Source: Nitrospirota bacterium
GTDB lineage: Bacteria > UBA2233
Direction: 5' to 3'
Assembly: GCA_011620345.1 (NCBI GenBank)
Contig: WOZJ01000057.1
Location: forward strand, 165,246-229,245
Length of the DNA stretch: 64,000 nucleotides
How positions within the stretch are numbered: position 1 is the stretch's first letter; every line of letters starts with the position of its first letter. A program made the position numbers and the translations under genes. The notes under the pieces are model-generated. The model saw nothing but the letters and a program-made list of their open reading frames with translations, ran no database searches and was not told where the DNA came from. Of the stretch, positions 41,739 to 49,860 are shown one piece after another.

Positions 41739-42478
41739 GGCTTAGGGAGTGCCTCATAAAGGAAACTTGCCAAATGGACGAAGCGAACGTTGCTTGGACG
41801 CTTCTTGGCGATGCTCGATAGGTGCATCAGACAGCCGGAATCTGCGCTGATTACCACTTCCGCCCCGGTTTTGGCGATCTCTTCGAGCTTGCGCTCGCCT
41901 ATTCTGTACGAGAGGAACGGAAGAAGCGTACTGAACGCACCCCCGAACCCGCAGCATGGCAAAGGCAGGGGGATTTCTTCCCTTTTGACTCCCCCCGTTT
42001 GATCAATCAGCGCAAGCGGGGGCTCTAGAACCCCGAGCTCTCGGCTCATATGGCAGGAGTTATGGTAGAACACTCTTGTTGGCCTCGGCATTGCCAAGGG
42101 GACGTCCTTGAGTTTACCGTAGGCAAGGTCGCTGAACTCTCTGATTTTGGCCGAGAGTTCTTTTATCTTTTTGTAAAGCCCGGGTTTTCTTTTGGCCGTT
42201 TCCGGTGCGTGTTTTGCAAGAAAGCTTGCACAAGACCCGGAAGGGACGACGACCGCATCCAGCTCTAGCCCGCCAAAACGGTCTACGAACCTCTCGATAT
42301 ACGGCAGCGCAAGCTTGGGAAGGCCTACGTTGAACCAGGGTTGACCACAACAGGTCTGGTTTTTTGGGACAACCACCACAAACCCGGCGAATTTCAAGAC
42401 TTCGATGGCGTGGATTGCGACGTCGGGCTCGAAATGGTCGATCAAGCAAGGGACAAAAAACCCAATCCGTTCAGCCAT
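41735..42478 (-). CDS. lutA: LutA-type cysteine-rich (CCG) protein
   Basis: This 247-residue protein has two CCG domains, with TCCGQPWFNVG and PCCGFGGAFS plus a nearby DSGCLMHL, the hallmarks of LutA/GlpC/HdrB-type Fe-S ligands. The ORF track starts at 42604 inside ilvD; ATG 42478 gives the family start MAERIGFFVPCLIDHF and overlaps the ilvD stop by 8 bp. It works with lutB and lutC. Confidence 0.93.
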   Translation of the reverse strand: MAERIGFFVPCLIDHFEPDVAIHAIEVLKFAGFVVVVPKNQTCCGQPWFNVGLPKLALPYIERFVDRFGGLELDAVVVPSGSCASFLAKHAPETAKRKPGLYKKIKELSAKIREFSDLAYGKLKDVPLAMPRPTRVFYHNSCHMSRELGVLEPPLALIDQTGGVKREEIPLPLPCCGFGGAFSTLLPFLSYRIGERKLEEIAKTGAEVVISADSGCLMHLSSIAKKRPSNVRFVHLASFLYEALPKP

Positions 42479-44135
42479 CCAAGAGGGCCCCTTCGGAAGC
42501 GTCCCCCACCAAGGACGCATACCGGGAAAGGTAGCCTTTAAGAGGCTTTTGTCGTATTGGAGTTCTTTCTTTCCTTGTCTCGAGCTCGGTTTGGTCGATT
42601 TCAAGCCGGACTTCTTTAGATGCCAGGTCGATTACGATGGGATCGCCGTCTTCGATGTAGGCGATGGGCCCTCCCTTTGCCGCTTCGGGGCATACGTGGC
42701 CCACGCAGATTCCACGGGTGCCTCCAGAGAACCGGCCGTCGGTGATGAGCGCGACTTCTTTGTCCATGCCTCTTCCCATCAACGCAGAGGTCGGGGAGAG
42801 CATTTCTGGCATGCCTGGCCCGCCTTTCGGGCCTTCGTAGCGAATCACGACGACGCTGCCTGGCTGGATTTGCCCGTTCAAAATGGCCGTCATCGCCTCT
42901 TTCTCTTCGTTGAACACCCGTGCTCGTCCACGGAACGTCTTTAGCCCGGGGTCGATTCCCCCTGTTTTAATCACGCAGCCTTTTGGAGCAAGGTTGCCGA
43001 AAAGAACGCTCAGTCCGCCGTCCTGCCTGAAAGGCGCCTCAAGCGGACGAATGACATCCCCGTCAGGCTCCGGCGCTTGATCGATAAAGTCCCCAATAGG
43101 GTTCCCAAACAACGTCCGCGCCTCGGAGGCGATGAGCCCTGGTTTTTTTTGTAGCGCCTTCAAAACGGCCATAACCCCTCCCACACGCTGGAGGTCTTCC
43201 ATGTGAACCCTCGATGCGGGAGCAATTTTTACGATCTGGGGCACATCTTTGGCAAGCGCTCCGATCGTTTCCAGCGATATCGGCACCTGGGCCGTTTTGG
43301 CCAGCGCAAGGCCATGGAGAATGGTGTTGGTCGAACCGCCGATGGCCGTATCTAAGACGAAGGCGTTGCGGAAGCTCTTTGCGGACAGGACCGTAGAAGG
43401 CCTCCTGTCGTTCAAGACGGCCTCCACGATTCGCCTGCCCGTCTCAAAGGCCAGGTTCCTGCGGAGCTCGGAAACGGCAAGCGCCGTACCGTTCCCAGGA
43501 AGGCTTAAGCCCATGGCTTCGAGCAGGCAACCCATCGAGTTGGCAGTGAAAAGGCCCGAACAAGAGCCGCAGGTTGGGCACGCGGCCTGTTCAATGGCCT
43601 TTAGCTTGGCATCGTCGATCTTTCCCGCGCTCCTGGCGCCCACGGCCTCAAACACGCTGATCAGATCAAGGGGCTTGCCTTCTCCATCAAACCCCTTGGC
43701 CATCGGGCCTCCGCTTAAAAAAATTGCAGGGATGTCTACCCTCAGGGCTCCGATAGCCATACCGGGAACGATCTTATCGCAGCTTGCCAGGCATACGACA
43801 CCGTCAAAGGCGTGAGCCATGAGTGCGACCTCTAGGCTGTCCGCAATGAGGTCCCTCGATGGTAGTGAATAGCGCATGCCTTCGTGCCCCATGGCTATGC
43901 CGTCGTCTACGCCGATCGTGTTGAACTCAAACGCGACCCCACCGGCCTTTCGTATGCCCCGCTTGACCCAGCCGGCAAGCTCTCTTAGGTGCGTATGCCC
44001 GGGGATAATCTCGTTGTAGGCGTTGGCAACGGCGATGAACGGCTTGGAGAAGTCTTCTTCTTTGAGGCCGCAGGCATAAAGCAGCGCCCTGTGGCCAGCC
44101 CGCTCGATCCCGCGCTTGATCATGTCGCTGCGCAT
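42471..44135 (-). CDS. ilvD: Dihydroxy-acid dehydratase
   Basis: This 554-residue Fe-S enzyme makes 2-keto acids in the valine/isoleucine pathway. The cluster cysteines are in ASCDKIVPGM and ACPTCGSCSGLFTANSMGC, and the C-terminal TDGRFSGGTRGICVGHV is typical. ATG 44135 replaces the longer ORF-track start because the family begins MRSD...IKRGIERAGHRALLYA. It is the first gene of the overlapping ilvD-lutABC-M24 run. Confidence 0.95.
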   Translation of the reverse strand: MRSDMIKRGIERAGHRALLYACGLKEEDFSKPFIAVANAYNEIIPGHTHLRELAGWVKRGIRKAGGVAFEFNTIGVDDGIAMGHEGMRYSLPSRDLIADSLEVALMAHAFDGVVCLASCDKIVPGMAIGALRVDIPAIFLSGGPMAKGFDGEGKPLDLISVFEAVGARSAGKIDDAKLKAIEQAACPTCGSCSGLFTANSMGCLLEAMGLSLPGNGTALAVSELRRNLAFETGRRIVEAVLNDRRPSTVLSAKSFRNAFVLDTAIGGSTNTILHGLALAKTAQVPISLETIGALAKDVPQIVKIAPASRVHMEDLQRVGGVMAVLKALQKKPGLIASEARTLFGNPIGDFIDQAPEPDGDVIRPLEAPFRQDGGLSVLFGNLAPKGCVIKTGGIDPGLKTFRGRARVFNEEKEAMTAILNGQIQPGSVVVIRYEGPKGGPGMPEMLSPTSALMGRGMDKEVALITDGRFSGGTRGICVGHVCPEAAKGGPIAYIEDGDPIVIDLASKEVRLEIDQTELETRKERTPIRQKPLKGYLSRYASLVGDASEGALLDG

Positions 44136-44292
44136 AGTTTTTTCCCTTCTTTCTGTAGTACCTTCATTCAATGTAGCACCTTCTTGAGAACGATTGAAGG
44201 AAGGAGGCTTCCTAAAAGGTTTATGTGCCAAGCCGATCTCCCAGGCTTTGATGCCCTATCTGGTAGTTTTTTTAGGGGGCGCTGCGTGTCGG

Positions 44293-44322
44293 TTGTCCAT
44301 CGGAATCGCTTTTGTTTAGAAT
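44293..44322 (+). promoter_or_regulatory. Candidate promoter for the methyltransferase gene
   Basis: TTGTCC and TAGAAT are separated by 18 bp, 60 bp upstream of the ATG, in the gap divergent from ilvD. Confidence 0.4.
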
Positions 44323-44381
44323 AGCGTAAGTGGAAACAAGCCGTGCTAATTCCATAAAATTGGGAAGAACGAAGAACAAGG

Positions 44382-44996
44382 ATGAGTGTAAAAACCTTCA
44401 AGGAACTGGCCCAGGGTTACGATGAGGACCCTAGCCGTCAGCAAAGAGCCGAAGCGATTTTCCAGGCAATTCTTCGATTGGTCCCCCTGTCCAAGGAGAT
44501 GGAGGTTCTTGAGTGCGGGGCGGGCACCGGGCTACTTACCGTTCTCCTTGCCCCGAAGGTAAAGCACATCCTTGCTACCGATGCTTCGGAGGGGATGCTC
44601 TTAGTTCTACGGGAAAAACGCTCCCGCCTTGGGTTGTGCAACGTGGATACAGACCTTTATGATCCCACGGGCCAGTCAATGGAATCCTCGTTTGGCCTGC
44701 TCGTGGCCTCCATGCTCTTACACCATATTCCCGACACGGAAGGGGTGCTTCGGCGTTTTTATGGCACGCTCACCCTAAATGGATGGGTGGCGATCGCCGA
44801 TCTCGAAGAAGAAGACGGCAGTTTTCACTCCCCCGAGATGCCAAAGCCAGCTCATTACGGGTTTAACCGGTCCAATGTTGTCAAGAGTTTAGAAGCGGCA
44901 GGCTTCTGCAATGTTTACATCGAAACCGTCCATGTGGTCGTAAAAAACGAGCGGCAATACCCGATTTTTCTTGCGGTGGCCAAGAGGGGGCAATGA
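44382..44996 (+). CDS. Class I SAM-dependent methyltransferase
   Basis: This 204-residue Rossmann-fold methyltransferase has motif I in VLECGAGTGLLTVLLA, an acidic residue at the end of strand 2 (ILATDAS), and post-motif segments LLVASMLLHHI and WVAIADLEEEDG. It resembles ubiquinone/menaquinone-type (UbiE-like) or tRNA-like small methyltransferases. The substrate cannot be inferred. It stands alone between ilvD and the amphi-Trp gene. Confidence 0.85.
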   Translation: MSVKTFKELAQGYDEDPSRQQRAEAIFQAILRLVPLSKEMEVLECGAGTGLLTVLLAPKVKHILATDASEGMLLVLREKRSRLGLCNVDTDLYDPTGQSMESSFGLLVASMLLHHIPDTEGVLRRFYGTLTLNGWVAIADLEEEDGSFHSPEMPKPAHYGFNRSNVVKSLEAAGFCNVYIETVHVVVKNERQYPIFLAVAKRGQ

Positions 44997-45043
44997 CAGG
45001 AAAAAGCCTTTAGGATCCCAGGCGTACAAGGTCGTTCGTTCTC

Positions 45044-45072
45044 TTTAAGCAGCTCGCAAGCTGTGATAGAAT
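45044..45072 (+). promoter_or_regulatory. Candidate promoter for the amphi-Trp gene
   Basis: TTTAAG and TAGAAT are 17 bp apart, 40 bp upstream of the ATG. By-eye match. Confidence 0.4.
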
Positions 45073-45111
45073 ACATCCTTTAAAAACAAGGGCGCCTGGG
45101 AGGTTATCTGG

Positions 45112-45384
45112 ATGGGTAAGAAGGACAAAGAAGAGTTTTCGATCGACACGACAGCATCGCTCAGTCAGGTAATCGAAATGCTCGAGGGTCTCGTCGAAGG
45201 GTTTAAGAATGGACGGATTTTTCTAAGCTCCGGGCCGTCTAGCATCGTACTCAACCCGGCAGAGATTATCAAGCTCGAGATCGAAGCGAAGAAAAAAGAG
45301 AACGAAGCCAAGATTGAGATCGAGCTCAAATGGAAGTCGTTTCCGCCTGAACCTAAGGGCCTTGTCGTAGGCTCTAGCCTTTAG
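45112..45384 (+). CDS. Amphi-Trp domain protein
   Basis: This 90-residue soluble protein matches the small amphi-Trp domain: a helix (LSQVIEMLEGLVEGFKNG), strands (RIFLSSGPSSIVL), then a charged segment with alternating E/K and a final ELKWKSFPP with the conserved tryptophan. The molecular function of this domain is not established. The M16 peptidase gene starts 19 bp later. Confidence 0.75.
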   Translation: MGKKDKEEFSIDTTASLSQVIEMLEGLVEGFKNGRIFLSSGPSSIVLNPAEIIKLEIEAKKKENEAKIEIELKWKSFPPEPKGLVVGSSL

Positions 45385-45403
45385 ACGCGCGTCCGGAGGT
45401 CAA

Positions 45404-46822
45404 GTGGATAACTATAGCTTTTATACGAAGCATCCCCGCAGGCGGGTAAAGTGGCTGATTGCCCTCGGGGTGTTTTGCGGTGGAGTTCTATTGCTTGGGA
45501 GGTGGGGCTTGGAGATTTATCGCTCGGGTACTCAAGGCGAGGGCGTGTACGCTATCGAGGGGGAAAAGGTCACGTTCTCCTCGCTGAAAAATGGCCTCGG
45601 TGTGGTTATTCGAGAAGATCACCGGCTTCCTGTGGCTAGCGTCCAGGTTTGGTATAAAGTAGGATCCGTTGACGAGACGGATCAGATTGCCGGCATATCG
45701 CATTTGCTCGAGCACATGATGTTCAAGGGAACGCGAAAGGTTGGCCCTGAGGAGTACCCTAAGATCGTTCAACGAATGGGCGGCCAGGTCAACGCTGGCA
45801 CTTCGAAGGATTTTACGTTCTACTATGCCGACGTGCCGAAGCAGGGAATCGAAAGGGTACTCGAGCTCGAAGCCGATAGAATGAAAAACCTTGTCATCAC
45901 GGAGCAAACGCTTGCTCCCGAGCGGGAGGTCGTGAAAGAGGAGCGCCGATTGCGGGTCGAGAACGACGTGGACGGGCTGTTGATCGAAAACCTTTACAAA
46001 GAGGCGTTTTTGTCGAGCCCTTACCGTATAGATACGACAGGAACGATGGAGGCGCTCGATCAAATTACGCCGGAGAAGCTTCTTGATTACTACCGGCGGT
46101 TTTACTCTCCAAGCAACGCCCTTGTCGTAATTGCGGGAGATGTGGAATCTAAGCAGGCCATTATGCTCGTGGAGCGCCACTTTGGAGCCTTAGAGCCTTC
46201 CGCCCCTTCGAGGGGTTCGATTCCAGAAGAGCCTGCCCAAGAAAAGGAGCGCGTCAAAGAGGTTGTTCGGAGCGATGTGCAGTATCGTTCCACGGTTGGG
46301 GGGTTTAAGGTGCCCTCTTTCAAGCATGAGGATGCCCTGGCCCTTATGGCGCTCGAGAAGATTCTGGGGAACTCAAGCCTGAAAAGCTCGAGGCTTTATC
46401 GGGACCTTGTTGTGAACAAGCCCGTAGCGACAGAGGTACAAGCGATCGATTCAAGGGGTCGCTATCCAGGGCTGTTCATCGTGTACCTACAGCTCAGGGA
46501 GGGCGTGGATGCCCCGAAGGCCAGAGAAGAGCTGTTTGCAACGCTCGGGCAGATTTCCTTAAATGGCCCCACCCAAGAAGAGCTCGAAATGGCAAAGAGC
46601 CAGCTCACCCTTGAAAGGGGCAAGGCGCTCGAGATGGTGAACGGGCTTGCGTTTGAGGTCGGGCTTTCTTATGTCAATGCGGACGATCCGTCCTATTTGT
46701 CTTCTTTGTACGAAAAGCTATCCCAGCTTGGGTCTAAGGATATTCAACGGGTGGTTGATACCTACTTTAAGCCGGAGCACGCGACGTTTGTTGACCTCGT
46801 CTCCAAGGCGGAAGGTTCCTAG
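45404..46822 (+). CDS. M16 family zinc peptidase, catalytic subunit
   Basis: This 472-residue protein has an N-terminal membrane segment (WLIALGVFCGGVLLLG), so it is probably anchored with the peptidase in the periplasm. The inverted zinc motif HLLEH is in ISHLLEHMMFKGT, with a downstream glutamate region (ELEADRMKNL). Two M16 halves are visible. It starts at GTG. The second M16 gene begins four bases after the stop and lacks the zinc motif, so the two likely form a heterodimer. Confidence 0.92.
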   Translation: MDNYSFYTKHPRRRVKWLIALGVFCGGVLLLGRWGLEIYRSGTQGEGVYAIEGEKVTFSSLKNGLGVVIREDHRLPVASVQVWYKVGSVDETDQIAGISHLLEHMMFKGTRKVGPEEYPKIVQRMGGQVNAGTSKDFTFYYADVPKQGIERVLELEADRMKNLVITEQTLAPEREVVKEERRLRVENDVDGLLIENLYKEAFLSSPYRIDTTGTMEALDQITPEKLLDYYRRFYSPSNALVVIAGDVESKQAIMLVERHFGALEPSAPSRGSIPEEPAQEKERVKEVVRSDVQYRSTVGGFKVPSFKHEDALALMALEKILGNSSLKSSRLYRDLVVNKPVATEVQAIDSRGRYPGLFIVYLQLREGVDAPKAREELFATLGQISLNGPTQEELEMAKSQLTLERGKALEMVNGLAFEVGLSYVNADDPSYLSSLYEKLSQLGSKDIQRVVDTYFKPEHATFVDLVSKAEGS

Positions 46823-46826
46823 GCTT

Positions 46827-48206
46827 ATGAAGGCCAAATGTGTCCTAGCTTGCTTGACCGTCTTTACCGCATTCGTTTTTGGATTGGCAACGGCCGAGGA
46901 GGGGAGTGTGCAGTTCAAAAAAGTTTCTTTCCCGGAGCATCGAGTGGGCAGCCTGGAAAACGGCGTACAGACCTTTGTCATGCGTTGGGGTAGCGGGAAT
47001 TTAGCCTCTCTCGAGCTCGTATTCCCGGCTGGAAGTGCGAGAGACCCCAAAGGTAGGGAAGGGCTCGCATACTTTGCATCCAAGCTGCTTTCGGGAAATT
47101 TGGAGCTTGCAAAAGAACTCGAAACGCTCGGAGCCACCTTCGATGCGAGCGTTACCCGGGATGGCCTCTATATCGAGCTGACCTGCATCGCCCCTTCTTT
47201 GCAAAAAGCGCTCGGCCTGATCGGGGGCTTGTTGAACCGTCCGACGTTTTCTACGGAAGATTTTCAGCGGCAAAAGCAGCTCCAGCTTGGCGAGCTCGCA
47301 TACAACCGAGCCAACCCCTCATGGGTAGCCCAGGCGAGCTTCTACGAAGCCTATTTTCGCGACCACCCCTACGCCCATCCTCCCTTGGGTACTCAGGAAG
47401 GAGTTGCGGCCATCGCGCCGGAGGATGTCCGTTCTTATTATACGGAAGGGCTAAAGGCTTTTAGGGGAACTGTTGTCGCGTTGGTTTCGCCGCTTCCCTT
47501 GTCGGATCAAGAGAAGCTTCTGCAAAACACTCTGGCGGCGCTTCAAAGAGCCGACGAGGAGAAACCCTTTGCCAACCCGGCTCAAGCCCCCAAGGCCGGC
47601 GTGTTTATCGTGCCATTTCCAGAGGCCAACCAGGCGCAAATTGTCATGGGGCACGAAGGCGTTGCAGCAGGGAACCCGGATCGTTTCCGTGTCTTGCTGA
47701 TGAACTCCATCTTGGGAGGGAACGCCTTCTCGTCCCGCTTGTTTGAGAAGGCTCGGGTTCAAGGAGGGCTGACGTACTCAATCAGGTCGAGTTTTGACTC
47801 GTACAAGAATTCTGGGTTATTCCTCGTCCGGACGTTTACCAGAACCTCCGAAGCGGCACAAATGCTGTCCTTGGTTGGAAGTATTGCCGGACAAATGAAG
47901 GCAGAACCCCCCTCTAATGAGGAGCTTTCGGATGCTAAATCTAGCCTTGTGCTCGGGTATCCTCTAAAGTTTCAAACTGCAAGCAGCGTAGTAGACCGGT
48001 TTGCAGGCTCCCTTTTTTACGGGCTTCCGCTTAACGATATCCTTGATTACCAAGACTATTTAAATGCGGTAACCAAAGAAGACGTTCTTCAGGCTGCCAA
48101 TGCGTATTTATTTCCGGAGGAGCTGCTGAGTGTCGTTGTCGGACAGCCCGAGCCGCTACAGCAAGCGCTGGAGCAGTATAAGCCTACCTTGCTGCCCTCC
48201 AAATGA
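46827..48206 (+). CDS. M16 family peptidase-like protein, non-catalytic subunit
   Basis: This 459-residue exported protein has a signal peptide (LACLTVFTAFVFGLATAEE). The M16 fold is clear (PAGSARDPKGREGLAYF, GGLTYSIRSSFDS), but at the place of HXXEH the sequence reads GLAYFASK, so no zinc can be bound there. Such inactive partners supply the substrate-binding R/Y pair. The track ORF starts at 46647 within the previous gene; ATG 46827 is the true start. Confidence 0.9.
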   Translation: MKAKCVLACLTVFTAFVFGLATAEEGSVQFKKVSFPEHRVGSLENGVQTFVMRWGSGNLASLELVFPAGSARDPKGREGLAYFASKLLSGNLELAKELETLGATFDASVTRDGLYIELTCIAPSLQKALGLIGGLLNRPTFSTEDFQRQKQLQLGELAYNRANPSWVAQASFYEAYFRDHPYAHPPLGTQEGVAAIAPEDVRSYYTEGLKAFRGTVVALVSPLPLSDQEKLLQNTLAALQRADEEKPFANPAQAPKAGVFIVPFPEANQAQIVMGHEGVAAGNPDRFRVLLMNSILGGNAFSSRLFEKARVQGGLTYSIRSSFDSYKNSGLFLVRTFTRTSEAAQMLSLVGSIAGQMKAEPPSNEELSDAKSSLVLGYPLKFQTASSVVDRFAGSLFYGLPLNDILDYQDYLNAVTKEDVLQAANAYLFPEELLSVVVGQPEPLQQALEQYKPTLLPSK

Positions 48207-48240
48207 TTACATCCGTAACGGGCAAGAAGGAGACGCGTTG

Positions 48241-48963
48241 ATGGCAAGACAAGGACGGGCAGCAGACAAATTTCGAGAAATAACCATTTCCACAAATGTA
48301 CTCAAATACGCCGAAGGCTCCGCGCTTATCCGGATGGGGGATACGCATGTCTTGTGCGCCGCGAGCGTCGAGGAAAAAGTCCCGCCGTTTTTGAAGGGTA
48401 CGGGGCAGGGGTGGGTTACGGCGGAGTACGCCATGTTGCCCCGTTCGAGCGCAGTAAGAAAGCCCAGAGAAATCTCCTCACTCAGAAAAGACAGCCGTGC
48501 GGTAGAGATTCAGCGTCAGATTGGAAGAGCCTTAAGGAGCATTGTAGACCTAGGAAGGCTGGGTGGAGAGCGGACGCTATGGATCGATTGCGATGTCATT
48601 CAGGCGGATGGCGGAACGCGGACTGCGAGCATCACAGGAGGGTTCGTGGCCATGTTCCTAGCGCTTAAACGGATGCAGGAGATAGGGCTCGTTCAGACGA
48701 TCCCTCTCGGCGATTTCCTCGCTGCCGTAAGCGTAGGGCTCGTAGACGGAGAGATCCTTCTAGACCTAGACTATCCGGAGGATTCAAGGGCCGATGTCGA
48801 CATGAACGTCGTGATGACTTCAAAAGGAGAAATCGTAGAGATCCTATCTACGTCCGAGCGCAAACCCCTTCCGGAGGCCATGCTCCATGAGATGCTTGGA
48901 ATGGCAAAGAAGGCCATCTTCGAGCTGATCGAAGTCCAAAAGAATGCGCTAAGCCTGCTGTGA
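48241..48963 (+). CDS. rph: Ribonuclease PH
   Basis: This 240-residue phosphorolytic 3'-5' exoribonuclease trims tRNA 3' ends. Family signatures include GDTHVLCAASVEEKVPPFLKG (in part), GWVTAEYAMLPRSS, RQIGRALRS and CDVIQADGGTRTASITG. ATG 48241 has AAGAAGGAG upstream; the track start at 48130 lies in the M16 gene. rdgB overlaps its stop by four bases. Confidence 0.95.
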   Translation: MARQGRAADKFREITISTNVLKYAEGSALIRMGDTHVLCAASVEEKVPPFLKGTGQGWVTAEYAMLPRSSAVRKPREISSLRKDSRAVEIQRQIGRALRSIVDLGRLGGERTLWIDCDVIQADGGTRTASITGGFVAMFLALKRMQEIGLVQTIPLGDFLAAVSVGLVDGEILLDLDYPEDSRADVDMNVVMTSKGEIVEILSTSERKPLPEAMLHEMLGMAKKAIFELIEVQKNALSLL

Positions 48964-49583
48964 CTTCGTCTTGTAAGGTCCAAACGAGCCAAATTGTACT
49001 AGCCACAAAAAATTTAGGTAAATTGGCCGAGTTTACGGCTCTATTCCGAGATCATGGCCTGGATATAAAAATAGAAGGTACTCCACGGGGGCTTGAGCTT
49101 CCCAACGAAACAGGGATGAGTTACCGCGAGAACGCGAGCCTGAAGGCGGAGTGGGTAGGGCAAAGGCTACAAGCAACCAGCCTTGCAGACGATTCCGGCT
49201 TAGAAGTACAAGCACTCTCCGGCGCTCCAGGGCTGCATTCGGCCAGGTTTGGGGGGCCAAAGCTCTCGGATCCTGAAAGGGTTCAGCTACTCCTTGAGGC
49301 ATTAAGGGGGGTTCATGCCGAACGGCGGAGGGCGAGGTTTGTTTGCTGTCTGGCACTATTCCTCCCCTCTACTGGAAGCACGATCACATCCGAAGGGTTT
49401 ATCGAGGGGCGGATTCTTGAAGAGTCGAGGGGGCAGGGGGGTTTCGGTTACGACCCTGTTTTTTTTGTTCCTTTGTTGGGCAAAACGCTCGCCGAAATCT
49501 GCCCTGAAGAAAAAAACAAGTTTTCTCACCGTGCCAAAGCCTTAGAGCGCCTGCTTGCAGGCCTAAAGGGGCCGGGTGAATGA
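48960..49583 (+). CDS. rdgB: XTP/dITP diphosphatase (RdgB/Ham1)
   Basis: This 207-residue house-cleaning pyrophosphatase removes ITP and XTP. Motifs are VLATKNLGKLAEF, the acidic SLADDSGLEV, SARFGG, and FGYDPVFFVP with FSHRAKAL at the end. It starts at GTG overlapping rph (GTGA). rph-rdgB is a common pair. Confidence 0.95.
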   Translation: MTSSCKVQTSQIVLATKNLGKLAEFTALFRDHGLDIKIEGTPRGLELPNETGMSYRENASLKAEWVGQRLQATSLADDSGLEVQALSGAPGLHSARFGGPKLSDPERVQLLLEALRGVHAERRRARFVCCLALFLPSTGSTITSEGFIEGRILEESRGQGGFGYDPVFFVPLLGKTLAEICPEEKNKFSHRAKALERLLAGLKGPGE

Positions 49584-49594
49584 GCGTCTAATCG

Positions 49595-49671
49595 CGGGGC
49601 GTAGCGCAGCCTGGTAGCGCACCTGCCTTGGGAGCAGGAGGCCGGAGGTTCGAATCCTCTCGCCCCGACCA
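49595..49671 (+). tRNA. tRNA-Pro (anticodon TGG)
   Basis: The 77-base cloverleaf has acceptor CGGGGCG/CGCCCCG, anticodon stem CCTGC/GCAGG with loop CTTGGGA (anticodon TGG), T-loop TTCGAAT and an encoded CCA. It differs from the GGG isoacceptor at 36564 mainly in the anticodon arm. Confidence 0.96.
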
Positions 49672-49744
49672 GTTCTTCTGAATATGCATTGCATATAATC
49701 AAACAGCATCCATTCTCATTTTACCTTCCGCCTTGTAGTCGATC

Positions 49745-49754
49745 TTGGTATACT
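49745..49754 (+). promoter_or_regulatory. TTGGTATACT element upstream of the trehalose gene
   Basis: This ten-base element is identical to those upstream of small-protein paralogues A and C and has the extended -10 form TGGTATACT. The -35 region is weak. Confidence 0.4.
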
Positions 49755-49776
49755 TAACATCTGGGCTACGAAAGAG

Positions 49777-49798
49777 GCCGCATCCTTAAGGATGCGGC
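49777..49798 (+). terminator. 22-bp palindrome between tRNA-Pro and the trehalose gene
   Basis: GCCGCATCC and GGATGCGGC flank TTAA, forming a perfect stem. There is no strong T-tract. Lying after the candidate -10 at 49749-49754, it would be in the 5' leader of the trehalose gene, so it may be a leader hairpin rather than a terminator. Confidence 0.4.
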
Positions 49799-49860
49799 GA
49801 TTTACGGGCGATTTCTCAACGCGAACCCAAGAGACTGACCCCTACCGAGGAGGAAGCGCT

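Noticed and set aside
46827-48206. Second M16 gene as a pseudogene because HXXEH is missing
   Set aside because: The reading frame is intact with a signal peptide and full length; paired active/inactive M16 subunits are a known arrangement.
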